Position numbers and translations under genes: made by a program. A DNA stretch of 15,705 nt from an uncultured Eubacteriales bacterium (GTDB lineage Bacteria > Bacillota > Clostridia > Oscillospirales > CAG-272). The DNA is taken from positions 1 through 15,705 of the forward strand of contig CAKSDP010000033.1 in NCBI GenBank assembly GCA_934446065.1, written 5' to 3'. Of the stretch, positions 7,496 through 15,598 are shown one piece after another (the first letter of the stretch is position 1; each line of letters opens with the position of its first letter). The notes below the pieces were generated by a model. It was not told where the DNA came from. It worked only from the letters and a program-made list of their open reading frames with translations, and made no database searches.

Positions 7496-9076
7496 TTGCA
7501 TCTGGCGCTGTATCGCAAATACCGTCCGAAAGTGTTTGACGACGTCTACGGTCAGGAGCATATCACCCGCGTCCTGAAGTATCAGTCTGCCGAGGGCAAG
7601 CTCTCCCACGCGTATCTCTTCTGTGGCTCGCGCGGAACGGGTAAAACCTCATCGGCAAAGATTCTTGCAAAGGCTGCAAACTGCCTCTCGCCCGTGAACG
7701 GCGATCCCTGCGGCAAGTGCGAGGCGTGCCTCGCGATCGACTCCGGCTCCGCCACCGACGTGGTAGAGATGGACGCTGCGTCGAACAACGGCGTTGACAA
7801 TATCCGTGAGCTGAGAAACGAGGTCGCGTATCCGCCGACGATGCTTCGCCGCCGCGTCTATATTATAGATGAGGTGCATATGCTGACGCAGAGCGCGTTC
7901 AACGCACTTCTGAAAACGCTTGAGGAGCCGCCGCCGTATGTGATGTTCATTCTCGCGACGACCGAGCTCCATAAGCTTCCCGCGACGATAGTCTCGCGCT
8001 GCCAGCGCTTTGATTTCCGCCGCATCGGCATTCCCGATATCAAACGCCGCCTTTCGTATATCGCCGAGCACGAGAATATTCGTCTTGACGATCCTGCGGC
8101 AGAGCGGATAGCAAAGCTTGCCGAAGGCGGAATGAGAGATGCCGTCAGCCTGTTTGAGCTGTGCGCCGGAGGCGGATCGGACGTAACTGAGAGCGTTGTT
8201 GAAAGCGCGCTCGGCGTTTCCGGATACGCGTCCATCGCAGATGCAGCACGCGCCGTTGCCGCAAAGGATATTCCGACTCTGTTCGGCATTGTCGCGGATA
8301 CGGTGAATTCGTCAAAGGATATCGCTGTTTTCTGGCAGGAGCTTGTCGCGTTTTGGCGTGATATGCTTGTCGCAAAATACGCGAAGGACTATAAATCATA
8401 CCTCGATCTCACAACGGACGAAGCTGCACTTCTCGCCGAAACAGCCGCAAAGTTCAATCTTGCCGCGCTTGTGTATCAGTCGGGAGTCCTCGACGATGCC
8501 GCGCGTGCGATGACGGCATCACCGCAGACCAAGCGGATCACGGCGGAGCTTGCGCTCGTGAAAATGTGCGATCCCGCGGCGGAGGAGTCGATCCCGGCAC
8601 TCTCCGCAAGAATTGCCGCGCTCGAGGATAAGCTTACGCTGATTTCGGCAGGCGTGCCGGTACAGCCCGCTCCCGCTGAGAGCGCGAGTGCGCCGGACAA
8701 GCCGACAGCTGCCGCGCCAGCTCCCGCACCTGAGACGCGGAACAAGAGCAAGACCGAGCCTGCATCCCCCGCCGACGATTTCTCGCCGGTCGATGAGATA
8801 GATATGCTGACGGAGAAGCTTCAGTCAAAGTTTCCGATGGCGCTGAGCTTTATCTCTGCTGCCGCCGTCAGTGCAAACAGCGATTTTTCCCGCGTGAGGA
8901 TCACGCCGGATTCCGGATTTGGGAAAACGATGCTCGATTCCCCGGATATCAAGCGCGCGATCGCTGAGGCGTTCGTCACGGCGGGACTGTCATCCGCCGT
9001 TCCCGATGTTACCGTGACAGAGCCGTCCCCGCGGCCGAGTGCGAAAAATGTCGCGGACGAGATCTTGGGTGAATAA
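7496..9076 (+). CDS. dnaX: DNA polymerase III subunit gamma/tau
   Basis: DnaX is the ATPase motor of the clamp loader that places the sliding clamp on DNA and links polymerase to helicase. The 526-residue protein opens with ALYRKYRPKVFDDVYGQEHI. Walker A is GSRGTGKT (44-51). The zinc module has C63, C72, C75 and C78. Walker B is IIDEVH (123-128). SRC (167-169) is the arginine-finger motif. A Pro/Ala-rich linker (about 385-428) leads to a short C-terminal tau-type domain. The start is TTG, chosen because it has an AGGGGGTG ribosome binding site at the right distance and gives the family's usual N-terminus. It is followed by ybaB/ebfC and recR, the conserved Firmicute order. I saw no slippery A-run that would make a short gamma form. 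Confidence 0.97.
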   Translation: MHLALYRKYRPKVFDDVYGQEHITRVLKYQSAEGKLSHAYLFCGSRGTGKTSSAKILAKAANCLSPVNGDPCGKCEACLAIDSGSATDVVEMDAASNNGVDNIRELRNEVAYPPTMLRRRVYIIDEVHMLTQSAFNALLKTLEEPPPYVMFILATTELHKLPATIVSRCQRFDFRRIGIPDIKRRLSYIAEHENIRLDDPAAERIAKLAEGGMRDAVSLFELCAGGGSDVTESVVESALGVSGYASIADAARAVAAKDIPTLFGIVADTVNSSKDIAVFWQELVAFWRDMLVAKYAKDYKSYLDLTTDEAALLAETAAKFNLAALVYQSGVLDDAARAMTASPQTKRITAELALVKMCDPAAEESIPALSARIAALEDKLTLISAGVPVQPAPAESASAPDKPTAAAPAPAPETRNKSKTEPASPADDFSPVDEIDMLTEKLQSKFPMALSFISAAAVSANSDFSRVRITPDSGFGKTMLDSPDIKRAIAEAFVTAGLSSAVPDVTVTEPSPRPSAKNVADEILGE

Positions 9077-9154
9077 ACGGCATATAATTCAGATTGTAAG
9101 ATAACTGCGGTTACGGCTGCGGTTCTGTATAAAACAAAAATAAGGAGTACCGTA

Positions 9155-9502
9155 ATGAAAGCAAGACTTCCTAAGGGAATGGGCGGCGGTCCCCGCGATA
9201 TGGGCGGAATGATCAAGCAGGCTCAGAAAATGCAGGAGGATATGGCGCAGCTCCAGGAGGAGCTTGACGCAAAGGAATACGAAGTAAATGCCGGAGGCGG
9301 CGCCGTTACGGTCAAGATAAACGGCAAGCTTGAGATCCAGAATATCGAGATCTCCCCCGAGATCGTCGATCCCGATGATATCGAGACGCTGTCCGACATC
9401 CTCGTCGCAGGCGTGAACGAGGCGATCAAAAAAGTAAACGAGACGAACTCCTCGGAGATGTCGAAGATCACCGGCTCTCTCAGTATGCCGGGACTTTTCT
9501 GA
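9155..9502 (+). CDS. ybaB: YbaB/EbfC family nucleoid-associated protein
   Basis: This small 115-residue DNA-binding protein probably forms a dimer on the nucleoid; the family is linked by position to dnaX and recR. It has a Gly/Met-rich N-terminal tail (about 1-19), a helix with MIKQAQKMQEDMAQLQEEL, then the family's beta core, including the GGGAVTVKINGKLEI segment and ISPEIVDPDD. A C-terminal helix (about 70-100) follows. An AAGGAG ribosome binding site precedes the ATG at good distance. The stop codon is one base before the recR start, so recR is probably translated by coupling. The 78-bp gap after dnaX contains a short direct repeat (CTGCGGTT twice) but no convincing promoter. Confidence 0.95.
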   Translation: MKARLPKGMGGGPRDMGGMIKQAQKMQEDMAQLQEELDAKEYEVNAGGGAVTVKINGKLEIQNIEISPEIVDPDDIETLSDILVAGVNEAIKKVNETNSSEMSKITGSLSMPGLF

Positions 9503-9503
9503 T

Positions 9504-10106
9504 ATGTCCGAGTACATTGAAGAGATCGAACGGCTTGCGGACTACTTCAGGCGCCTTGACGGTATCGGCAAAAAAACGGCGCTGCGGCTCGCGTTCTCGG
9601 TTCTTGATATGCCGCAGGACGACGTCGAGGGATTTGCCGATGCGCTGGTCGCCGTAAAGACCGAGATAGGCTATTGCCCGGTGTGCCACAATATTTCGTC
9701 GGGCGGTCTGTGTCAGATCTGCTCGGATGAACGGCGCGACACGACTACGGTCTGTGTGGTCGAGGATTTCCGTGCCGTTGCCGCGATCGAGCGTGCGAAG
9801 GGCTACAATGGACTGTATCACGTTCTGCACGGCGCGATTTCCCCGATGAAGGGAATAGGACCTGACGATCTCACAATCTCCGCACTGATCGAGCGGCTGA
9901 AGAGCGGCGAGGTGCAGGAGGTAATAATCGCAACAAATCCGACCGTCGAGGGAGAGACGACAGCCGTCTACCTCTCGCGGCTTATAACTCCGCTCGGAGT
10001 AAAGGTCTCAAGGATCGCAAACGGCGTACCCGTCGGCGGCGACCTTGAGTATACCGACGAGATGACGATGCGCCGTGCCATCGAGGGACGGTACGCACTC
10101 GACTGA
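9504..10106 (+). CDS. recR: Recombination mediator RecR
   Basis: RecR works with RecO, and in some settings RecF, to load RecA on single-stranded gaps during recombinational repair. The 200-residue protein has the full family layout. A helix-hairpin-helix comes first (LDGIGKKTALRLAF, 18-31). A four-cysteine zinc finger has C58, C61, C70 and C73. The Toprim domain starts at VCVVEDFRAV, with the NPTVEGETTA motif later, and the C-terminal IANGVPVGGDLEYTDEMT is also present. Length is exactly typical. The ATG lies one base after the ybaB/ebfC stop, and only a weak ribosome binding site is visible, so translational coupling is likely. It closes the dnaX-ybaB-recR run. Confidence 0.97.
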   Translation: MSEYIEEIERLADYFRRLDGIGKKTALRLAFSVLDMPQDDVEGFADALVAVKTEIGYCPVCHNISSGGLCQICSDERRDTTTVCVVEDFRAVAAIERAKGYNGLYHVLHGAISPMKGIGPDDLTISALIERLKSGEVQEVIIATNPTVEGETTAVYLSRLITPLGVKVSRIANGVPVGGDLEYTDEMTMRRAIEGRYALD

Positions 10107-10174
10107 ATATCGTTCAGCCCGCATGGGCAATGGGGTAGGACCCCCTCAGTTCCGTGATTGCGCGGCTTGCCGCG
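10103..10174 (+). other. Run of small hairpins after recR
   Basis: Four successive inverted repeats begin at the recR stop: CTGAA/TTCAG (10103-10117), GCCC/GGGC (10117-10128), GGGGT/ACCCC (10132-10144) and CGCGG/CCGCG with a CTTG loop (10161-10174). The last is followed by TGTTGATAATATAAAAA rather than a clean T-run. They may end or weaken readthrough from recR. A poor promoter-like pair (TTGCGC at 10158, TAATAT at 10181, 17-bp spacing) overlaps the last stem. Confidence 0.45.
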
Positions 10175-10193
10175 TGTTGATAATATAAAAAGA

Positions 10194-10236
10194 AAGGAAG
10201 GAGAGATCGCGAAAGCGATCCGAAAATCGTAACTTG
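10194..10236 (+). promoter_or_regulatory. Leader with distant Shine-Dalgarno sequence and GNRA hairpin before the permease start
   Basis: A strong AAGGAAGGAGAG element (about 10194-10204) is followed directly by the hairpin GATCGC-GAAA-GCGATC (10205-10220). The only plausible start of the permease is TTG at 10234, 30 nt from the Shine-Dalgarno sequence. When the 16-nt hairpin is folded, the effective distance falls to about 13 nt. No in-frame ATG or GTG lies between. This suggests that hairpin folding affects initiation. Confidence 0.5.
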
Positions 10237-12513
10237 GAAAGATTATTCGAATATTTGAAGAGAAGTCTGACTATTGCGAGAAAGAGCATATTCTTCAACT
10301 TCAAGCAGTATGTGTTCTTCTTTGTAGCACTTCTGATCGTACAGATGTTCTACGGCATCATGACTATCTCGGCATACAACAACGACGTTGTTGAGCGCGC
10401 ATCGGCAGAGAATGTCTACGACTATGACCTCACCCTGACGCACCTCAACGAGTCGCAGTATTACATGGTCCGCAACTATTCCGACTCGGTGCTGTCGGTC
10501 GATAAGTATTACAACGTCCTCGAGGACAAGACCGTTGAATACAGAGACGGAGGGGACAAGTACTATGACATCAAGCTCCGCTTCAAGGAGGACAGTTCCA
10601 CCACCGGAATCGACAAGTTCAAGGGCGATTATTACGACCCGGATAAAGGCACCGGTAAGCTTGTAGAAGGCTCCAACGCCGGCACCCTTTTCTATATGTA
10701 TGAGTCGCCGCTTGCCGAGATCACCGGCAACATCATCGCAAACAAAGCGACACATTACGTCATCTCCGCGATACTGCTTGCACTGTCGATCTTCCTTATG
10801 ACAGCGCTGTACAATATCCGCGTGAATCAGTACAAATTCACATACGGTGTCTACATGACGTTCGGTGCAGACTTCAAGAAGCTGTTCGGAACCTCGTTCT
10901 GGGAGATGTTCATGATCTCCTGCATCACGTGGATCCCGTCGGTCATCATCTCCACCGTTGCCGTATTCCTGATCTACAGACCGTCCGGATTTGCGTTCGC
11001 GTTCAATCCCCTCGTGTTTGTCCAGGTGTTCGTGTTCAGCCTCATCGTCGTGCTCGTGTCCGTGTTCTTCCCCATGAGGATCATGGCTATCCGCCAGCCG
11101 ATGAGCCTTATCGTTACACAGGATAACTCCAACCTCGTATCCAGCCCGAAGTATTCGATCAACGTATTCAAGAAGAAGTTTCCCACGATGTACGAGCTTT
11201 ATTCAAGCTGGCGTTTCCGTAAGTATGCGGCTTCGACGCTTGTTATCTCGATCGTGTTCTGTGCTTTCTTTATCATGGGACTTTACCTCGCGAATATCTA
11301 TACGACCGACCTCAACTATAAGCGCCCCGACTTCACCGTAAACCTCGCCAAGGCTACCGAGTCATACAACGACGAGATGAACGATGACATCTACGCAATA
11401 GACGGCGTCGAGGCTGTACAGCTTACCGGAAACTCCATCGAGGCGAGAGAGATCTCCTCTCACATCCTCGTTGACAAGTCCGACGTAAAGATGTTTGCAT
11501 CCAATATCGTTACCTATAAGGGAAGCGATTTCGACGGCTCCGGTATGCGTGCTACAAATACCGTTGAGTACAACGCACTCAATAAGAATCAGATCGCAAT
11601 GCTCGACCGATTCTACAACTACGAGGGTGACCTCAACTCCATAAACGACGGCAAGACCGTCATCATCGGCGACTCGATCTCCAACATCCGTACCTTCAAG
11701 TATAAGGTCGGCGACAAGATCTACGTCGCAGTACCGACAAAGACCTCTACCCTCGATACGAACCTCACCGGTAAGACCCTGCTCCGCGAGCAGATCGACA
11801 AGTTCAAGTTCGAGTACGAGGAGTTCACCATCGGCGCGATCCTCACGGATATCCCGTCCGGTAATATGCCGATCTACTTCTCCGAGAAGGATTACGCAGC
11901 GATCACGAACAACGAGGCGTCTACCGCAACGCTTTCGATCTACATCGACCAGAACCTTGGATACGATCAGGTCGAATCACTCGAGGACAACCTGCGCGAT
12001 ATGATGCGCGGCTACGGCAACGTAGATGTTGAGAACACCTACCAGATCTCGAAGAACAACGTTGCAGCAGATAAGCATTACAACGAGCTTTATATCTGCA
12101 TATCCATCCTCCTGCTCGGCATTTCGCCTATCATGTGGTTCTTCTCTCAGACACTCTACTACCTCAAGAGAGAGTCCGAGTTCAACATCCTGCAGGCGCT
12201 CGGCGCAAAGGTCCGCGAGATTCGCCAGATCTATATTCAGGGCGGTCTCATCATGGCAGCGCTTTCGCTTGTCGTCAGTATGATCCTCAGTTTCCTCGGA
12301 AGTTATCTCCTGTTCTACGCGTATAACGTTGTTATGCCGTACTTCAATTCCGAGAACGTCCGCTACGCATTCTATATGCCGTGGTACGCGCTCCTCATAA
12401 GCCTTGTGGTGTCTGTATTCTGCGGATTCTTCTCTGCATACTTCCCCTACAAGAGCTACTACAAGAACCGCTTCACCCTTCAGAATGGCGGCGGCGGAGA
12501 GTACGGCGACTGA
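10234..12513 (+). CDS. FtsX/MacB-type ABC transporter permease
   Basis: This 759-residue membrane protein is built as two FtsX-like units, each with one membrane segment, an outside domain and three more segments. Likely segments are 25-46, 176-195, 224-247 and 258-282, then 332-354, 619-645, 669-697 and 712-737. The first outside domain (about 47-172) is rich in Tyr and Asp; the second spans about 355-615. SWRFRKY before the fifth segment and NILQALGAKVREIRQIYI between the sixth and seventh fit the coupling helix of this family. The ATPase follows 42 bp later. Such pairs export or extract peptides or lipids, or transmit force; the substrate is not visible. The start is TTG with a distant ribosome binding site. 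Codon choice is strongly polarised (AAG, AAC, TAC, ATC, CTC). Confidence 0.85.
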   Translation: MERLFEYLKRSLTIARKSIFFNFKQYVFFFVALLIVQMFYGIMTISAYNNDVVERASAENVYDYDLTLTHLNESQYYMVRNYSDSVLSVDKYYNVLEDKTVEYRDGGDKYYDIKLRFKEDSSTTGIDKFKGDYYDPDKGTGKLVEGSNAGTLFYMYESPLAEITGNIIANKATHYVISAILLALSIFLMTALYNIRVNQYKFTYGVYMTFGADFKKLFGTSFWEMFMISCITWIPSVIISTVAVFLIYRPSGFAFAFNPLVFVQVFVFSLIVVLVSVFFPMRIMAIRQPMSLIVTQDNSNLVSSPKYSINVFKKKFPTMYELYSSWRFRKYAASTLVISIVFCAFFIMGLYLANIYTTDLNYKRPDFTVNLAKATESYNDEMNDDIYAIDGVEAVQLTGNSIEAREISSHILVDKSDVKMFASNIVTYKGSDFDGSGMRATNTVEYNALNKNQIAMLDRFYNYEGDLNSINDGKTVIIGDSISNIRTFKYKVGDKIYVAVPTKTSTLDTNLTGKTLLREQIDKFKFEYEEFTIGAILTDIPSGNMPIYFSEKDYAAITNNEASTATLSIYIDQNLGYDQVESLEDNLRDMMRGYGNVDVENTYQISKNNVAADKHYNELYICISILLLGISPIMWFFSQTLYYLKRESEFNILQALGAKVREIRQIYIQGGLIMAALSLVVSMILSFLGSYLLFYAYNVVMPYFNSENVRYAFYMPWYALLISLVVSVFCGFFSAYFPYKSYYKNRFTLQNGGGGEYGD

Positions 12514-12555
12514 GACCGTACATAATAATCTAATAGAAAGAAAAGGATATAAAAT

Positions 12556-13278
12556 ATGGCTGAATATATGCTTCAGACTGAGAGCGTGATCAAGCAGTAC
12601 AAGCAGTCAGATTCTGTTATCACTGCTGTAAACCGCGCCAGCATCAAGGTTGAAAAAGGTGAATTCGTAGCGATCATCGGTACTTCCGGTTCCGGTAAAT
12701 CCACATTCCTGCACATCTGCGCAGGACTTGACAGACCCGACGCAGGCTCCGTCAAGATCGGTGAGACCGAGATCACAAAGCTGTCGCACGACGCGCTCGG
12801 ACGCTTCCGCGGCGAGAACATGGGATTCATATTCCAGAAGCACAACCTCATTCCGCAGTTTACCGCGCTTGAGAACATCCTCATCCCGACGATGATGTGT
12901 AACAAACCCGACATGAGCTATCAGGAGAACCTCCGTCACCTCGTTGAGACTCTTGACCTCGGCGAGCGTCTGAACCACCTCCCGAGCGAGCTTTCCGGTG
13001 GTCAGCAGCAGCGTGTCGCTATCGCGCGTGCGCTGATCAACAACCCCGATATCATCATGGCCGACGAGCCTACCGGTGCACTTGACCGCAAGAACGCGGA
13101 TGAGGTGCTGAACCTTCTCTTCAAGACCAGAGAGGAGTTCGGTATGACTCTCGTCATGGTCACGCATGACCTTGCTATCGCAGACAGAGCAGACCGCATC
13201 TTCCGTATGGAAGCAGGCGAGCTGAAGCTCGAGCGCGACTACGTTACCGGCAACAGAAAGACCGCCGGAACATACTGA
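12556..13278 (+). CDS. ABC transporter ATP-binding protein (MacB/LolD type)
   Basis: This 240-residue nucleotide-binding subunit should power the preceding permease. Walker A is GTSGSGKS (42-49). The Q-loop is Q94 in FIFQKHNLIP. The signature is LSGGQ (146-150) followed by QQRVAIARAL. Walker B is IIMADE (166-171), then PTGALD. The H-loop is H204 in VTHD. The PTGALD sequence and small size place it in the MacB/LolD/FtsE group, which pairs with FtsX-fold permeases. An AAAAGGAT ribosome binding site precedes the ATG. It shares the polarised codon use of the permease, and the two form one transcription unit ending at the hairpin region after 13278. No sensor kinase or response regulator is adjacent. 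Confidence 0.95.
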   Translation: MAEYMLQTESVIKQYKQSDSVITAVNRASIKVEKGEFVAIIGTSGSGKSTFLHICAGLDRPDAGSVKIGETEITKLSHDALGRFRGENMGFIFQKHNLIPQFTALENILIPTMMCNKPDMSYQENLRHLVETLDLGERLNHLPSELSGGQQQRVAIARALINNPDIIMADEPTGALDRKNADEVLNLLFKTREEFGMTLVMVTHDLAIADRADRIFRMEAGELKLERDYVTGNRKTAGTY

Positions 13279-13295
13279 GTTCATCCGAACAGATA

Positions 13296-13345
13296 ATAGC
13301 CCGGATCAGAGGACATGCCATCGGCAGGTCCTGCTTCCGGGCTAT
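13296..13345 (+). other. Long nested hairpin between ABC genes and rpiR
   Basis: The outer stem is nine perfect pairs: ATAGCCCGG (13296-13304) with CCGGGCTAT (13337-13345). Inside it, GGACATGCC (13311-13319) pairs with GGCAGGTCC (13323-13331) with one mismatch around an ATC loop. The two stems are separated by a six-base and a five-base internal bulge. ACTCTT follows, a weak T-tract, so it may terminate the ABC transcript imperfectly. It ends 20 bp before the RpiR start and could equally be a leader structure or a protein-binding palindrome. Confidence 0.65.
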
Positions 13346-13365
13346 ACTCTTAAAGAAGGTGCAAT

Positions 13366-14241
13366 ATGCAGACAGATATTCTCGACATTATAAAAGAGCG
13401 GCGTGATTCTATGTCGCGCGGGCACAGACGTGTCGCGGACTATATCCTCGCGAACTTCGAGAGCGCCGCATACATGACCGCGCTCAGCCTCGGCGGCGCT
13501 GCCGGAGTTTCGGAATCGACTGTCGTAAGATTCGCCGCTGAGGTAGACCTCGACGGCTATCCCGAGCTTCTTCAGAAATTGCAGGAGGCTGCAAGACACC
13601 GCCTCACCTCAGTGCAGCGTATAAAAATCTCGGAATCGCGCCTCGGCGATGACATTCCCGGCGCGGTCCTGTCCTCTGATATGGAGAAGATCCGCTATAC
13701 AATGGAGCATCTCTCCCGCGACAGCTTCAGATGTGCTATGGACGCGATCGCCGCCGCTGGTACGATATACATTACCGGCGTCCGTTCGTGCGCCGCACTT
13801 GCGCAGTTTCTTTTCTACTATTTCGATACGATATTCGATAACGTCAAGTTCATCCGCTCATCGGGCGGAAGCGAGATTTTTGAGCAGCTCATGAAGATCC
13901 GTCCAAACGACGTTATGATCGCAATAAGCTTTCCGAGATATTCCTCAAGCGTCGCCAAAGCTGCGGCTTTTGCGGCAAAAGCAGGCGCAAAGGTCGTCGC
14001 GATCACGGACAGCGAGTCATCGCCCGTGGCGGAGAATGCGTATGCCGTCCTGACAGCGCGCAGCGATATGGCATCGTTCGCCGATTCGCTTGTGGCACCG
14101 CTCAGCATTATCAATGCAATGATCGCCGACGGTGCGGACAGACGCCGCGCGGAGCTGTCGGAAACGCTCGGCAGACTTGAGAGCGTGTGGTCGGAATACA
14201 ACGTCTACGGAACTCCAAAAATAGATAAAAATGAAAAATAA
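13366..14241 (+). CDS. MurR/RpiR family transcriptional regulator
   Basis: This 291-residue regulator has an N-terminal HTH_6 helix-turn-helix and a C-terminal SIS sugar-phosphate-binding domain. The DNA-binding part (about 1-78) has the family pattern RRVADYILANFE, followed by the recognition helix region GVSESTVVRFAAEVDLDGYPEL (47-68). The SIS domain covers about 120-255, with YITGVRSCAALAQFL (135-149), DVMIAISFPRYSSSVAKAAAFA (182-203) and VVAITDSESSPVAE (210-223). SIS domains of this family sense phosphosugars or amino-sugar phosphates; the ligand here cannot be named. The ATG has an AAAGAAGG ribosome binding site and follows the nested hairpin. Its 3' end overlaps the flavoprotein gene by 11 bp, so the two are co-translated. 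Confidence 0.93.
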   Translation: MQTDILDIIKERRDSMSRGHRRVADYILANFESAAYMTALSLGGAAGVSESTVVRFAAEVDLDGYPELLQKLQEAARHRLTSVQRIKISESRLGDDIPGAVLSSDMEKIRYTMEHLSRDSFRCAMDAIAAAGTIYITGVRSCAALAQFLFYYFDTIFDNVKFIRSSGGSEIFEQLMKIRPNDVMIAISFPRYSSSVAKAAAFAAKAGAKVVAITDSESSPVAENAYAVLTARSDMASFADSLVAPLSIINAMIADGADRRRAELSETLGRLESVWSEYNVYGTPKIDKNEK

Positions 14242-15499
14242 CGGACGTGTGATCGTGATCGGTGCGGGCGCAGCCGGAATGATGGCGGCGTATTTTGCCG
14301 CAGCTGCCGGCGCCGATGTAACGGTTATCGAAAAGAATAAGAAAACCGGAAAGAAGCTGCGGATCACCGGAAAGGGAAGGTGCAACGTTACGAACAACTG
14401 CACCCCGGCGGAATTCATGCAGTCCGTGCCGGAGAACGGGAAGTTTCTGTACAGCGCCATCAACAGATTCACCCCGGCGGATACAATGGAGTTCTTCGAG
14501 AACGCGGGCGTGCCGCTTAAGACCGAGCGCGGCAGACGCGTCTTTCCGGTGAGCGATAACGCATACGATATCGCCGACGCGCTCGAGCGGCAGGTGCGTG
14601 CGGCGGGCGTGCGCATCCTTTTCGGCTGTCCCGTGAGATCCGTAAACTATCGTGACGGCGTAGTCTCCGGTGTCACCGCAGGTACACGGGACTTTCCGGC
14701 GGACGCGGTCATAGTGTGCACGGGCGGAGCATCATATCCCGGGACCGGCTCCACCGGCGACGGATATGCATTCGCCGAGACGGCAGGGCTTGATGTGCGC
14801 CCGCGAATACCGTCGCTTATCCCGATAATCACGCGCGAGCGCGTCGCGGGTATGTCGGGACTCTCGCTCAGGAATGTAAAGCTCACCGTCACTGACGGCA
14901 AAAAAACGGTGTTCGACGAGATGGGCGAGATGCTGTTCACCCATACGGGACTGTCGGGACCGCTCGTGCTGTCCGCGTCGGCTCATATGCGCGGCGATAT
15001 CGCTTCATATACAGTGCATATAAATCTCAAGCCCGCGCTTGATCCACAGACGCTCGACGCGCGCATTATTTCCGACCTTGCAAAATACAGCGCCCGCGAT
15101 TTTGCAAATTCGCTGGGCGATCTTCTCCCGCGCTCGCTTATCCCCGAGATAGTCAGACGCTCGGGGATCCCCCCGCACAAGCGCTCGGGCGAGGTCTCAA
15201 AAGCCGTGCGCCGCGCTCTGCTTGAGACGCTCACCGATCTTACGTATACGCCCGTGCGTTTCGCGTCTATCGATCAGGCGATCGTCACGCGCGGCGGAGT
15301 CGCCGTCAGCGAGCTTTCGCCGGGCAAGATGAGCGCCAAAGCCGTGCCGGGACTGTACTTCGCGGGTGAGGTGATAGACGTTGACGCCTACACCGGCGGC
15401 TATAATCTGCAGATCGCATTTGCAACGGGAAAGCTTGCGGGCGAGGCGGCAGCAGAGTACGCAGCAGACGTCGCGGGCAGAGCGGACGCGGCGGAATAA
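14231..15499 (+). CDS. HI0933/BaiN-type NAD(P)/FAD-dependent oxidoreductase
   Basis: This 422-residue flavoprotein belongs to the HI0933/YhiN/BaiN group. FAD binding is shown by GAGAAG (11-16) near the N-terminus and E34 at the end of the second strand. KLRITGKGRCNVTN (42-55) is the family signature. The middle part has VIVCTGGASYPGTGSTGDGY, and the end has GLYFAGEVIDVDAYTGGYNLQIAFATG, the closing FAD motif. Length is typical. The reaction is unknown for most members. The BaiN name comes from bile-acid gene clusters, but there is no bile-acid gene here. The ATG lies inside the last codons of the RpiR gene, without its own good ribosome binding site. It may be controlled together with or by that regulator. 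Confidence 0.93.
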   Translation: MKNNGRVIVIGAGAAGMMAAYFAAAAGADVTVIEKNKKTGKKLRITGKGRCNVTNNCTPAEFMQSVPENGKFLYSAINRFTPADTMEFFENAGVPLKTERGRRVFPVSDNAYDIADALERQVRAAGVRILFGCPVRSVNYRDGVVSGVTAGTRDFPADAVIVCTGGASYPGTGSTGDGYAFAETAGLDVRPRIPSLIPIITRERVAGMSGLSLRNVKLTVTDGKKTVFDEMGEMLFTHTGLSGPLVLSASAHMRGDIASYTVHINLKPALDPQTLDARIISDLAKYSARDFANSLGDLLPRSLIPEIVRRSGIPPHKRSGEVSKAVRRALLETLTDLTYTPVRFASIDQAIVTRGGVAVSELSPGKMSAKAVPGLYFAGEVIDVDAYTGGYNLQIAFATGKLAGEAAAEYAADVAGRADAAE

Positions 15500-15525
15500 A
15501 TTTCCCGCAAATTGCACAAAACCGA

Positions 15526-15554
15526 TTGCAAAGCCTGTCGGGATATGGTACAAT
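15526..15554 (+). promoter_or_regulatory. Sigma-A-type promoter for the gene at the right edge
   Basis: TTGCAA (15526-15531), a 17-bp spacer and TACAAT (15549-15554) match the consensus well. It begins 27 bp after the flavoprotein stop, so a new transcription unit probably starts near 15561, with a leader of about 40 nt. Confidence 0.7.
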
Positions 15555-15598
15555 AACCCCGACGTAAGCTGTAATCGGCTATTTTCAGGAGGATTTCT

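Noticed and set aside
7496..9076. Programmed frameshift giving a short gamma form of DnaX
   Set aside because: No slippery A-run followed by a stem was seen, and the frame continues through a normal C-terminal domain.
10234..13278. BceAB-type antimicrobial-peptide detoxification transporter
   Set aside because: BceB proteins have ten membrane segments with one large outside domain and usually sit with a two-component system. Here there are two FtsX units, each with an outside domain, the permease comes first, and no sensor kinase is present.
14231..15499. Bile-acid 7-dehydroxylation gene (baiN)
   Set aside because: The flavoprotein family includes BaiN, but no other bile-acid gene is nearby and the family is widespread with other roles, so the symbol is not justified.
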